Notes under the pieces: model-generated | Told to the model about the DNA's origin: nothing | What the model saw: the letters and a program-made list of their open reading frames with translations, nothing else | The model's database searches: none | Shown here: piece after piece, positions 20,577-29,399 of the stretch | Layout of the letters: every line of letters starts with the position of its first letter | Position numbering within the stretch: position 1 is the first letter of the stretch | Translations under genes and position numbers: made by a program | Source of the DNA: Durusdinium trenchii | Lineage: Eukaryota > Sar > Dinophyceae > Suessiales > Symbiodiniaceae | DNA: 64,000 nt | NCBI GenBank assembly: GCA_963970005.1 | Contig: CAXAMN010026761.1 | Location: 1-64,000, forward strand | Reading direction: 5' to 3'

Positions 20577-20937
20577 TCACCGGGTAAAAATCATCATGTA
20601 GATCTTCAAAGATGTGCATCAACATGCATAACGAAAACCGACCAAAGCCTGTGACCACCCCATTGACCAAGCCTCCAAGCCGAAAGCAAATGGATCAACA
20701 AGGGTACTTTGCCTGACTCCCTCGTTTTTTCCAGATGAAAAAAAACAAGGTTAACCTATTTTCCATCTGTTCCACCTCTCCAGCTATGTCTCGCGATGGC
20801 ATCACGAAAACACTCAGGATCGAATTCTTAGGGCGTCCCCAATCCCCCAACAAAGGTTAAACGTGATCCACTTGTCCTGGATACTTTGGAGAGTCCAGGT
20901 ATTGAGCTGAGAAGAACTTTCGTCTCGGATACTTCAC

Positions 20938-21037
20938 GAATCAGCTGAGTAAAACATGCAGCTTTCGACCAGGTCGATGGATTTACCAGCCATGTGGGGG
21001 GCGGAGAACTCCCCAGCCAGGTCGCTCCATGTTTCAA
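20938..21037 (-). CDS. internal exon
   Basis: After CACATTCCAG (enters with 2 bases) it reads ETWSDLAGEFSAPHMAG then SIDLVESCMFYSAD, leaving with 2 bases at TTC|GTGAAG, with strong C/G third positions. A phase 0 reading (WLVNPSTWSKAACFTQL) is also open and would fit the exon at 21101, so the frame is uncertain. Confidence 0.6.
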
Positions 21038-21100
21038 CTGGAATGTGGATACCCCCGGGCCCCGGGCTTATTGCTTTTTTCTAACCACTAGCTAGTTTAC

Positions 21101-21153
21101 TTCCGCTTCTCCAGCCTCGCCGGAGTCCGGCGCGACGCTGGCTGGACCAAAGA
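21101..21153 (-). CDS. short exon
   Basis: After AAAAAGCGGGAG (enters with 2 bases) it reads FGPASVAPDSGEAGEAE, ending in phase 0 at GCGGAA|GTAAAC. The phase fits 21544-21604. The intron to 21037 would be only 63 bp. Confidence 0.6.
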
Positions 21154-21417
21154 CTCCCGCTTTTTTCTTTTTTTTTCGCAAAGAAAACACATCCCCAAAG
21201 TTGGGTCTGGCTCGCTCAAGCTGTTTTTGTTGAAACGTCAGGGAATCCAAAAAACTTCAACTCCACCTCTCCATGGAAGGAACTCAGGACCCACCGTTAG
21301 GTACTGAAGCTCTCCACCACACACGGACCATCCTGTTTGCGTGTCCTGGCTGGAGATCCCAGGTGCGCTAGTTGCATAGGCCATAGAGCATTGGATACCG
21401 GATGGTCCAGGTGTGTA

Positions 21418-21485
21418 CTACTAGCAAGAAGCTACTAGGTTGGAGGCCATCACTAGTAGGTTGGAGGCCATCATTACCCGTAGCT
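21418..21485. repeat. family D repeat, copy 2
   Basis: ACTACTAGCAAGAAGCTACT AGGTTGGAGGCCATCACTAG and a second GGTTGGAGGCCATCA unit. The GTTGGAGGCCATC module is shared with 61000-61050. Confidence 0.75.
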
Positions 21486-21543
21486 AGAAATGACTTCGGG
21501 AATGGTTCCTTTCCACCCATGCTGACAGCACCATACTATATAC

Positions 21544-21604
21544 CGGGAAAGAGTCCCAGTCCCGGCTTCTCCACCTGCTCCGTCCAAGCCCACCGCAAGC
21601 TCGA
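21544..21604 (-). CDS. short exon
   Basis: After GCTGATTGAG, phase 0, it reads SSLRWAWTEQVEKPGLGLFP and leaves with 1 base at CCCG|GTATAT. An internal CAG|GTGGAG is an alternative donor. Confidence 0.55.
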
Positions 21605-21959
21605 CTCAATCAGCCGGTGATGAGCCAATGATGACCCTCTGGCTCAGTCCTGCTGTTTGCTGTGATTGCCCTGGATCCACTACCACTTGGAGATACAAAC
21701 TGGCTGGGTGACTGATTATTGAAGCAGGAGATATAATATATGTGGTCTAGAAAGGTCTAGAAGTTTTGGCTGGCTGGCGGTGATCGAGTTAAACAGCCTT
21801 TTCAACTTACCTTCCAAATAGCTTAGAGAAGAGAAGCAGGTACCAAAAAGCATCCAAAAGCTTTGATGGGATCACTTAGAATCTCATACCAGAACCCGTC
21901 TGACCCCCTGTTTGGACTGGAGAATGGTGGTGTCACCGTTGCTCCCCCTCAGCCTCCTG

Positions 21960-22127
21960 CGTAGGTCATAAGGGTCTACTACGAGTAGAAGACAGGAATC
22001 GGATTCCGCCACCGTTCTTCGTGAGTTCACCGGGTTCATCCAAATAAGGAACTCGCTTGGCAAACTCAGACTCCACTCGACTCGGCCATTGGGCGACCAC
22101 ACACCCTCCGTTGGACAAAGACCAGAA
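21960..22127 (-). CDS. probable exon, frame uncertain
   Basis: Downstream of GTGTCAGCCAG (acceptor about 22127) two minus frames look coding: EFAKRVPYLDEPGELTKNG and LPSEFLIWMNPVNSRRTV followed by LLLVVDPYDLRRRLRG. Codon bias does not decide. It is separated from the exon at 22275 by a family B element. Confidence 0.55.
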
Positions 22128-22164
22128 CAGTCTGGCTGACACCCTCCGTTTTGGTGTAAGACAA

Positions 22165-22261
22165 TCCCCAGGGATCCAGTTGCACCTTCGAAGGTGGGAC
22201 TGGTGTGGGTGCCAGGAGGGTCCAAGTACCTTTTGAGGAGGTACGACTGGATCCCTAGGGG
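22165..22261. mobile_element. family B element, intact
   Basis: CCCAGGGATCCAGTTGCACC TTCGAAGGTGGGACTGG at the left pairs with CCAAGTACCTTTTGAGGAGG TACGACTGGATCCCTAGGG at the right, around GTGTGGGTGCCAGGAGGGT. It occupies much of the intron between the exons at 22275 and 22127. Confidence 0.85.
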
Positions 22262-22274
22262 TAAAACAGCTGAC

Positions 22275-22385
22275 CTGCTTTTGTGCTTCGGGATGGGTGA
22301 CCATTTTGTTAACGGTTGATGCGTTCGGGGTCCGAAGAGCAGGGTCCGCATAACACTGTCTTACCGACTCATCCATTTTTGGAAT
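22275..22385 (-). CDS. probable exon, 5' end uncertain
   Basis: Reads VRQCYADPALRTPNAST then VNKMVTHPEAQKQ, ending in phase 0 at AAGCAG|GTCAGC immediately before the family B element. An ATG GAT GAG TCG just upstream is itself followed by a donor-like GTAAGA, so the start is not fixed. Confidence 0.6.
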
Positions 22386-22860
22386 CGACACTCAAAGCCT
22401 TTCAGACCCAGAACCGTGGCGAATACAGTGCCAAGAACTGCCATCATCAATCAAATTAATTCAAACGATATCAAAATGTGCGGAAGATTAGTGTTGATGT
22501 GTGCTGAGTAATACCAAACTGGAATGTCTTGGGGGTCTTGTTAGAAGTGTGTGAAAACATTCATTCACCTGAACCTGCATATTATCTACTACGGTATGCA
22601 CAGGTCACTCACACGCACATCACATTGAGGTTTATGTCAGTGGCCCATGCCGGAAAACAAAGAAACACAAACGTCAGCTGCAGCGACTGGAATCACAGAG
22701 TAGGACATCAATGAAACATCAGACTGTACAACAAAAGTGTGTCTCAAAGACTTCTGGCAAGCAACCCGTGAATGTCGTGACTTCACAGTAATATATATAT
22801 ATTATAATATAACATGTTCTTTGAGACACCCCCAACATGCCCAAGTGTGTGACGTTGCAC

Positions 22861-23021
22861 CTGGACCAGCGATTCATCGTTTTCTGAACCCCCCAGGCTT
22901 CGCCCCGGCTTGCCATCACATAGCTCGGCTGGCAAGAAAGGCGGCCGAAATATCGCATCAGGTTCCGCATGGCGCCACGCCGTTGTTTAAATGTAATTTT
23001 GGTGGCCAACACGGTCACAAA
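22861..23021 (-). CDS. internal exon, 53 codons
   Basis: After TTGTTTTGACAG, phase 0, it reads FVTVLATKITFKQRRGAM, then NLMRYFGRLSCQPSYVMA, and leaves with 2 bases at TCCAG|GTGCAA. It is basic with G/C-ending codons. No family recognised. Confidence 0.8.
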
Positions 23022-23399
23022 CTGTCAAAACAATGGATTTGCTTGCCACCTTGTGACCTTCATTGACCTTCACTACGAGCCAAACGGTCAGACCAACTAC
23101 TCAACACCAACCGAACACCGGTTGCGTGGTGTTCCGAACACCGCACCGATCACGAGGCTTCCGCCGCGGTGACTTCGCTTGCTTCGGTGACTTCGGTCAC
23201 TTCGCTTGGAAAGAGGTTGTCCGTGATGTAGTCCTCCGGTCAAAGAGCTCGCTGCGCGAAAGAAGTAGATGGAAGATCAGACACCAATCACAAGGTGGAA
23301 GCCTGGCTCTACTGGACAACCTGCAAGCCCATAAATAAGGACCGGCATCAACCAAGGGTGGTGGCCACACGCAGCAGTGTGACATGCAGGGTGGTTGCA

Positions 23400-23515
23400 A
23401 GGCCAAGCTCCTAACACACAAGGCCAAGCTCCTGGACCCGAATCCTCTGGAGGGGTCTGGGGTCTCAAATCCCCATAGACCAAGGGCTGTTTGGAGCGCC
23501 TCCACAGTACCCTAG
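23400..23515. mobile_element. family C element (reverse)
   Basis: GGACCCGAATCCTCTGGAGG GGTCTGG...ACCAAGGGCTGTTTGGAGCG is the reverse orientation of the family C ends (CGCTCCAAAC..CCCTTGG) seen at 32970 and 46350. GGCCAAGCTCCT is duplicated just before it. Confidence 0.65.
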
Positions 23516-23647
23516 AAAATGGGAGATGACCCTCTAACCTTGTACCCCTTTTCCAAGGTTCTTGGAGGGTCCATACTATATATTGCTTGTGCACGACCCC
23601 GGGGTCTCCCATCGGTGGTCAACCAACCTTTCGCCATCACTGCTCAC

Positions 23648-23742
23648 GCGTCGCCTCGAGCCAATCGGCTGAGACCAGGCCCTCCACTTTGGCCACGGGC
23701 CTCGGTGGTTTGAGGCGAGGCCCGAGACTTCCCCGGAGTGTT
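23648..23742 (-). CDS. internal exon
   Basis: After ATAAAACAGCAG (enters with 1 base) it reads TLRGSLGPRLKPPRPV then KVEGLVSADWLEAT, and leaves with 1 base at ACGC|GTGAGC. The family A copy at 23759-23857 lies 17 bp upstream of the acceptor. Confidence 0.7.
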
Positions 23743-23758
23743 CTGCTGTTTTATTCGT

Positions 23759-23857
23759 CCTTGGGGCTCCAACCATATCCTCAGGTTCGGTGGTTAGACC
23801 CCCAAAACCACCCACCCCAACCACCGAACCGAAACGGAGGTCGTTGGAGCCCTAAGG
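23759..23857. mobile_element. family A element, diverged copy
   Basis: TTGGGGCTCCAACCATATCC TCAG...TTCGGTGGTTAGACCCCC and ACCACCGAACCG..GTTGGAGCCCTAAGG. The arms are complementary to each other but differ from the other copies, which suggests compensating change or gene conversion. Confidence 0.8.
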
Positions 23858-24038
23858 CGCTATAGCCGATCCATCGTTCCCTCCTTAGCCACCAGCAGTT
23901 CATGTCCTGCGCTCCGAATCAAGATCACTGAACACGGGGGAAGTCGCGGGGAAGTGAACACAAAGCACTTGCTTTTGGTTTTCGTTTTTTCAGATGGCCA
24001 AATCCCAAACCCTTGAAGATGATTTGAAGCCAACGGAC

Positions 24039-24218
24039 ATCTGGATCCAAGGATATAGGGTTCAAGTGCAAGCATTTTGAACAAACAAGAACGCTGGTCG
24101 TTGCCACAACCGGCTGCGGTGGTCCCTCGGCCGACATCCTGTCTGCCTTGCACTCGAAACACATCGATCTCTGTCCTCCAGTTTTTTGAACTGACACATG
24201 CTGAAACCGTCTCTCGAT
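24039..24218 (-). CDS. exon with paired CxxC motifs (possible zinc ribbon)
   Basis: A phase 0 start after CTTCATTTGCAG reads IERRFQHVSVQKTGGQR, then CFEC and, 24 residues later, CSKC (VLVCSKCLHLNPIS), ending in phase 0 at GAT|GTCCGT. CxxC-x24-CxxC is zinc-ribbon spacing, seen in several nucleic-acid-binding families. The identity is not established. A second open frame exists but lacks these motifs. Confidence 0.65.
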
Positions 24219-24433
24219 CTGCAAATGAAGGCATTTAAGGCATTGGCTTCATGTTGCCATCTTTGAAGAAGAGCAGGGTGGGAAGAGCCTGGCCAAAATG
24301 ATCGAATGAGGCCCAGCCATGCCCAGCATCGGCCAAACTTGCTGGCAATAAGTGGACATGGTCATGACATGGTGGTCATGAGCAAGCAAAACATGGAGGT
24401 GGAAATCATGGTGGACGGTGGAGGGAGTCCGAC

Positions 24434-24528
24434 CGCCTGGATATCCAGCTCGCTGGCAATCTCAGTCTCCACATCCGTGTCTACCTCGGTCGTAACCATC
24501 GGCTCGGGGCGTTTTTTGGGGTGATCGG
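24434..24528 (-). CDS. acidic exon (phase-linked to 24039-24218)
   Basis: After CTTGGCCCGAG (enters with 2 bases) it reads DHPKKRPEPMVTTEVDTDVE then TEIASELDIQA, ending in phase 0 at GCG|GTCGGA (or GC donor CAG|GCGGTC). It joins 24218 in frame. Confidence 0.7.
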
Positions 24529-24640
24529 CTCGGGCCAAGTGATGTGAAGCTGGAGTCTCAAAGCGCCTTGGAACATGAGTACCAAGTGGTACATACTTGA
24601 TTTTACATTGTTTTACAGTGATTTCAGTACGTACAGTATA

Positions 24641-24718
24641 AATGACACTGGCACCCCAAGATGTTTGTTTTTATTGGGGACCCGTATAAACCACCAAACT
24701 TGAGGTAACTTTCAATCC
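24641..24718. mobile_element. family G element, copy 3
   Basis: GACACTGGCACCCCAAGATG ..TTGGGGACCCGTATAAACC ACCAAACTTGAGG, matching 8238-8317 and the reverse copies at 14136 and 48759. Confidence 0.75.
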
Positions 24719-24730
24719 ACTGTGTATAAA

Positions 24731-24808
24731 TCAATCGCCACTAGAAAGCTTGGTGCAACACAGGTTCTTCGCGATTACGCCCACCAAGTACTTTTCATGG
24801 GTTGCCTT
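24731..24808 (-). CDS. terminal exon with stop codon
   Basis: A phase 0 start after TTTTTTGGTGCAG reads KATHEKYLVGVIAKNL then CCTKLSSGD and TGA. The phase matches 24869-24925 across an intron of only 60 bp. This marks the 3' end of a gene whose upstream exons may include the thioredoxin-like one at 26580. Confidence 0.75.
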   Translation of the reverse strand, partial: KATHEKYLVGVIAKNLCCTKLSSGD

Positions 24809-24868
24809 CTGCACCAAAAAACGCCTCGGCCAACGCGGAAATGACACGTGACGTGTCGGCCACCTCAC

Positions 24869-24925
24869 GGACACGAGCGCTTGCGCCTTCAAAATGGTGA
24901 CGCGATCTTGAAGCCTCGCAGCCAC
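24869..24925 (-). CDS. exon, 19 codons
   Basis: Between TCGGTTTCGCAG and TCC|GTGAGG, phase 0 to phase 0, reading VAARLQDRVTILKAQALVS, an amphipathic-helix-like stretch. The open frame extends upstream (PVSTGFGEDLSVSQ) if an earlier acceptor is used. Confidence 0.75.
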
Positions 24926-25016
24926 CTGCGAAACCGACAAATCTTCTCCAAACCCGGTCGACACCGGAAACAGGGGATCAACGGAAGGCAGGCCAAGCAT
25001 GGTGCATCATGCTTGC

Positions 25017-25090
25017 CTTTTTTGTTGAATCTCCATGCGATGATGAACATGTCAGCGTGGCTCAAGGTGATGGCGTCAATGATTTCAGAT
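25017..25090 (-). CDS. exon with possible GC donor
   Basis: After TGGTTGGCACCAG (enters with 1 base) it reads SEIIDAITLSHADMFIIAW then RFNKK, leaving with 1 base at AAAAAG|GCAAGC, a GC donor. Its exit phase does not fit 24925, so an exon or a different donor is missing. Confidence 0.65.
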
Positions 25091-25324
25091 CTGGTGCCAA
25101 CCAGAAGATAGTTATAATTGTATATTAAACTTGAGGCCAAGGGGGGGGCGAAAGCTAGCGCTCCAGAATGGGAAAGTGGAGGGCAGCGAGGTAGGAAAAA
25201 ACACGGTGCTCTTTTTGGAGGCAGTCGCACGGAGTAGCAGAAGGCAGGACGCCTTGCACAAGTTGGGCGGGGCAAACGATTCCAGGTGAAGAGTCCTTTA
25301 TATGTGGCTCTTTGCCCGGATCCT

Positions 25325-25504
25325 CCTGCGAGAGAAGAGAGAGAAGAGAGACGGAAAGACGAGAGACAGAGAGGAGAGAGAGAGAGAGAGGAGAGACAGA
25401 TGAGAGAGAGATGAGAAAGAGATGAGGGAGAGATGAGAGAGATGAGAGAGAGATGAGAGAGAGATGAGAGAGATGAGAGAGATGAGAGAGAGAGAGAGAG
25501 AGAC

Positions 25505-25552
<48 letters not shown>

Positions 25553-25720
25553 CGAGTGCGGCCGCAAGATACGCAACGCTAACCGCATGCCAAAGAGCGA
25601 CGACAGGACGGAGTCGAACTTGCGAAGAGGGAGGAGGAGGAGGAGGGAGGGAGGGAGGGAGGGAAGGTGGGAGGAAGACAAGGAGGAGGAGAGGGGAGGT
25701 GGGGAGGGGGGGCGGGGCTT
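25325..25720. repeat. compound purine microsatellite
   Basis: Blocks of GAGAGATGAGA, then (GAGAGT)n at about 25503-25552, then (GAG/GGA)n at 25628-25720, all purine on the + strand. The Arg/Glu/Val-rich and Leu/Ser/Thr-rich frames through it are compositional. Confidence 0.9.
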
Positions 25721-25843
25721 CGACCTGAAAGATCAGGGGTTAGGATTTGCACCCGATCGAAAGAAACCTTGCTATCGCAAGAGTAACTCCAGCTAGCTTC
25801 GCTAGCTTTCGTGACAAGGTTTCCAAGCATATTATGCACCTAC

Positions 25844-25947
25844 CCCAAGATCCATGGAAGGTAGCAAAATCATATGCAATTCCTCCCAGGCCTTCACCAG
25901 CTCTGGCGTTAGCATCTGACCTTGGGAAGGGACACCACATAGAAACA
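25844..25947 (-). CDS. internal exon (phase-linked to 26580-26684)
   Basis: After ACTCTTGTGCAG (enters with 2 bases) it reads FLCGVPSQGQMLTPELVK then AWEELHMILLPSMDLG, ending in phase 0 at GGG|GTAGGT. The phase completes the codon left by the WCGPC exon, but the sequence does not look like the middle of a standard thioredoxin fold. Confidence 0.75.
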
Positions 25948-25959
25948 CTGCACAAGAGT

Positions 25960-26570
25960 CATGGAGCAGGTTGCCAAGAAACTGGTTTATCATCTTCTTG
26001 TGGGGTTACATAAGGCTTGTCTGTGCCCTGTTGTGCCTTGATGCCATGGTCACTCCCCACAACGAAGCAACTTCTGCCCAGTTGAAACCGCTGACCAGTC
26101 CCAACTTCTGTCCCCCCATGTGACTCCACGACAGCATATCGACATCACGACCTCATTCTTGGAGAAAAACATGTTTGGGTCATCACAAGCAAGACGGGGA
26201 GAGGATGGGAGAGGGGTGCCTGGCGACCTCCCGATTTTCAAGGGGCTGATTGATTCTGAATGCCATGGGCACACCTGGGGATTCGGGATCAGTTCAATCT
26301 GGGAATCTCCAATTCCTGTGATTTTCAGGTGGGTCGGATAGGGGTCACCGCACTTTTCTCTTGTTGGATTCAACACGGCCCTAAGACTCCGGGCCCGAAC
26401 CAATGGGAAGGGTTTAGTTGGGCCAAGGATTCTTAGGGTGACCGTGACATGGAACCGTTGGATTTGGACTCGCATTTGTCCAAGTCACGCAGGCTGCGTG
26501 ACATCAGATCGACGAAACATCGACCCTGCACAGCGGGACCCGCTGTGCTTGATGACTCTGGGAGCTTGTA
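25960..26570. other. no confident exon
   Basis: Intron-like sequence between the exons at 26580 and 25947. A minus frame near 26060-26200 reads CDDPNMFFSKNEVVMS, but no splice pair fits, so it is not called. Confidence 0.45.
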
Positions 26571-26579
26571 GTGATGCAC

Positions 26580-26684
26580 CTCCCGATCTCAGCATCATCA
26601 AAAACAGCTGAGCCTGGGCGCCCCAACAGGGGCCGCACCAAGTGGCATAAAAGTCCACGACCACGGGTTTTCCCTGCTGCACCT
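26580..26684 (-). CDS. thioredoxin-like exon with WCGPC active site
   Basis: After TGTCTGTCAGCAG (enters with 2 bases) it reads VQQGKPVVVDFYATWCGPC, the beta-strand plus CxxC signature of thioredoxins (thiol-disulfide exchange through the two Cys). It continues WGAQAQLFLMML and leaves with 1 base at GGAG|GTGCAT. The proline usually found five residues after the CxxC motif is absent and no cis-Pro exon is visible, so it is a divergent thioredoxin-fold protein or a remnant. It could equally belong to a multi-domain protein. Confidence 0.8.
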
Positions 26685-27156
26685 CTGCTGACAGACATCT
26701 GAATCCAAACGAGAAGTCGCGTAAGCGATGTTGCCAAGCGAGGTTGCCATTGCCTAATTTATCAGCAAATCCACAAATGCATACAAATGCAACAGCCAAA
26801 CTGTTGGGGACTTTTGCTTGGGCTTCTAAACTTCGGAGCAGATCGGAGCAAGTTTCGAAGTAGGTTCCGGAGCACTTTGCAAACATGCTGTGTATAATAC
26901 TGTAACACGGAACCACATGTTGTCATGCTGGCGCGCTGGCATGGGTCACACTAACATGCTGAGACATGGTCACGCTGAGATCCTGAAGTGGGTCATGCTG
27001 TCGTTCTGACTTGCTTGGAAAGTCCAGAGCGGATTCCAGAGCAGGTTCCCTGATTCTTGTTTATTTTATGTGTTTTGCGACGTTGTCATGCTTGCACATA
27101 CCTTGCGGACGTGTTGCCTTGTTTGTATGCTCGCTTGGTACATTGAAAGGACTCAC

Positions 27157-27199
27157 ATTGTTGAAGACAGCTTGGTCTAACAGGCGGATCCATGCCCAG
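27157..27199 (-). CDS. putative micro-exon
   Basis: Forty-three bases between ACATCCTCAACAG and AACAAT|GTGAGT. It enters with 1 base and ends in phase 0, reading WAWIRLLDQAVFNN. Both splice sites are strong. Its length makes it tentative. Confidence 0.55.
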
Positions 27200-27700
27200 C
27201 TGTTGAGGATGTTTCTTGGGCTTATGTATATGTATATAACTGTATATATATATATATTTTTGCTTATTTTTGCGTATATATTGAGACGGGAAGCTGTTCT
27301 TCTGCTTTGGACCTTTTTTTGTGGAAGCATCCGACCTCATGGCACAACCTTTGAGTATTCGCACAGAATATTACATTCAGCCAGTGTACAATCGCAAGCG
27401 CAATGTACTCTGGCCATTGGAAGTCTTGCCGGTCTTACCCTTAGTCCCCGTAGCCCTGGCACAATCCGTTGGTCCCTCAAGCACTACACCCTAGAAGTAG
27501 AACCACCATTTATCAAATAGCCTTTACCAAACATTGTTTGAGGATTTTATGCCACAAAAGCAGATCAACCATATTCAACCATTCTAAAAAATGGGCTTCC
27601 CAGGGTACACCGGAGTACCTGTAGGTCGTCATGTTCTTCCGAACTCAAGAACCCCCTTGTGACCTGCTCCCTTTCCACGATCCCGAACGCCTTCCTTCTA
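27200..27700. other. no gene seen
   Basis: AT-rich, with (TA)n near 27225-27260. A + strand open frame of about 170 codons crosses it, but it is low-complexity and lacks third-position bias. Confidence 0.5.
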
Positions 27701-27753
27701 ATTCGATCCGTGTCTCAACGAGATCGCAGCTTCGAACGGTGTGGGTGTTCCAC

Positions 27754-27795
27754 ACGCCGCCAAGGAACAGCTAATTCCAGCTCAACAGAGGTTGA
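27754..27795 (-). CDS. putative short exon
   Basis: A phase 0 start after GTGTGATGCAG reads STSVELELAVPWRR, with donor CGT|GTGGAA. The same frame stays open to a stop 36 bp further on, so it may instead be a terminal exon. Confidence 0.45.
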
Positions 27796-28076
27796 CTGCA
27801 TCACACCTCGACGACGATAGAAGAGGGGGATGGATGGTCCATTGGATTGGCATCTGAGAGACCTGCCAAGAAAGAAAGACAAAAGAACATGCTGCTGTTC
27901 ATTAGATGGTGATGTCGAAAGGATATGACATGACATGATCTTGGTCGCACATGAGGTCTTATCAGCTCAATATAATGTGTCCTGACAAATATGGTGCGCG
28001 TCTGAGGGACTACTATGCAAGGACGAACGGCCAACCACTCTTGAGAAGAATGACAGCTGGTTGCGTTGTTTCCTTT

Positions 28077-28173
28077 AGGGTGCCAGTCGTACCGAACCTG
28101 AGGTTCGGTGGGACTGGGGTGGGGTGCCAGCCAGTTGGGTCCAGTCATACAGAACCTGAGGAGCTACGACTGG
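28077..28173. mobile_element. family B element
   Basis: GGTGCCAGTCGTACCGAACC TGAGGTTCGGTGGGACTGG and GGGTCCAGTCATACAGAACC TGAGGAGCTACGACTGGAG are complementary arms around GGGGTGGGGTGCCAGCC. Confidence 0.75.
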
Positions 28174-28357
28174 AGCACTACTGACAGTATATGGTTCATG
28201 TTGATTCATGTTGTCTGTAATTCGCGGTGGTAGGCCCCAATCGCCACGAGCCACGAGCGCGGCGCCGGCGTAGCCCAAACGCCCGGCCACCCGAACACAC
28301 CTATCTCAATCCCCAAACATCACATGCCTCCCCAACCCCTGAAACCACCCCTGTATA

Positions 28358-28493
28358 ACCCAGACGCGACCCATGGGACTGCCATAATATATGCCATGAC
28401 ATTGGAGTGGTTTGGGTGGGGGGTGAATGTAGGCATATATGTTCCAGTCCCATGGAGTGTATGGCAGTCCCATGGGTCGTGTCTGGGATTCTA
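28358..28493. mobile_element. family E element, intact palindrome
   Basis: CCCAGACGCGACCCATGGG ACTGCCATA and TATGGCAGTCCCATGGG TCGTGTCTGGG form near-perfect 28-bp terminal inverted repeats around a core containing GGTTTGGGTGGGGGGTG. It lies next to the exon at 28515-28600. Confidence 0.9.
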
Positions 28494-28514
28494 TCTCCCA
28501 CTCGAATGGAGGAC

Positions 28515-28600
28515 TATCTCCCTGTTGCCACCAGCTCCGGGCCCGCCTGGGGTTGCCGCAGACCGGGACACGCTCGGTCGGTGGGGCCAGCGGGCTAGGC
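28515..28600 (-). CDS. probable exon between two elements
   Basis: After CCCTGCGAG (enters with 1 base, matching the phase of 29169) it reads PSPLAPPTERVPVCGNP then RRARSWWQQGDSPPFE. The donor is unclear. It is bracketed by family A (28621-28709) and family E (28358-28493), so both flanking introns carry elements. Confidence 0.5.
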
Positions 28601-28620
28601 CTCGCAGGGAGATGAGTAAT

Positions 28621-28709
28621 CCCTAGGGCTCCAACTAGCTCCTGAGAAGATGGTTGGGGTGGGTTGGGGGGTCTAACCACCTTCTGAGGATATGGTTGGA
28701 GCCCTAGGG
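28621..28709. mobile_element. family A element, copy 2
   Basis: Almost identical to 7823-7912 (CCCTAGGGCTCCAACTAGC ..GTTGGAGCCCTAGGG) with AAT immediately outside each end. Confidence 0.9.
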
Positions 28710-29168
28710 AATGTAGGATCTTGATTCATCCACCCCCTCCATTTGGATACACGAACTTGCGGGGCTGTCCAGAGTGACGCGCGCTCCCCCGCTCCATTTG
28801 GATTGAACAACCTCTTCATATATGGGGGGCTTTATCAATCAAGAGCCTACAGTACTTGGCCTGAGTCTTGGCCAAGTCCAGAATCCGGGCCCGAGCCTCC
28901 ATGGGTTTAGGGGCCCTGGAGTTTAGGGTCCGCAGATCGGGTAGAGAAAGATGCAAACACCAGCCACAAGAAAGGGATCGTAAGGGCACATGAACAAGAG
29001 GTACCTACACAACCATGGCTATACACCCGATGGATCCACTGGCACTCTCTGAGAAGGTGAGCAGGGAGACACCTAAAATCACCTAACAATAGGCATGTAG
29101 GCAAGAGGTATAGCCCGTTCCTCCATGCTCCTTGGCCTCTCCAAAATCGATCTGATCGCAGCTCCCAC

Positions 29169-29378
29169 CCCGAACGAACGCACTTAAGAACACCGAACGC
29201 CTCCTCCGCCCGAGGTCGACCTCTAGAATACCACGCCCAAATCACCGTCCCACCAAAACGCCTCGCCGCGTGCCGCGCCTCCCGACAGAAAGCTCGCGCC
29301 AAAGCGGAGCGCGTCGCCGAGGAGATAAGCACACACCTATACGGTGATTCGGTGGAGCGGTCCCAAGCAGCGGCAGGA
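29169..29378 (-). CDS. internal exon, 69 codons
   Basis: After TCAAGAACACCAG (enters with 1 base) it reads PAAAWDRSTESPYRCVLIS then RSALARAFCREARHAARR and YSRGRPRAEEAFGVLKC. It leaves with 2 bases at TCGGG|GTGGGA. G/C third positions are pronounced, and the entry phase fits 30350-30434. No family recognised. Confidence 0.8.
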
Positions 29379-29399
29379 CTGGTGTTCTTGACGTCACCT

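Noticed and set aside
25298-25796. Ser/Leu- or Arg/Glu-repeat proteins
   Set aside because: Compositional reading of a purine microsatellite on either strand.
27011-27520. + strand membrane protein of 169 codons
   Set aside because: Low-complexity TA repeat gives the hydrophobic stretch, there is no codon bias, and a minus micro-exon with good splice sites overlaps.
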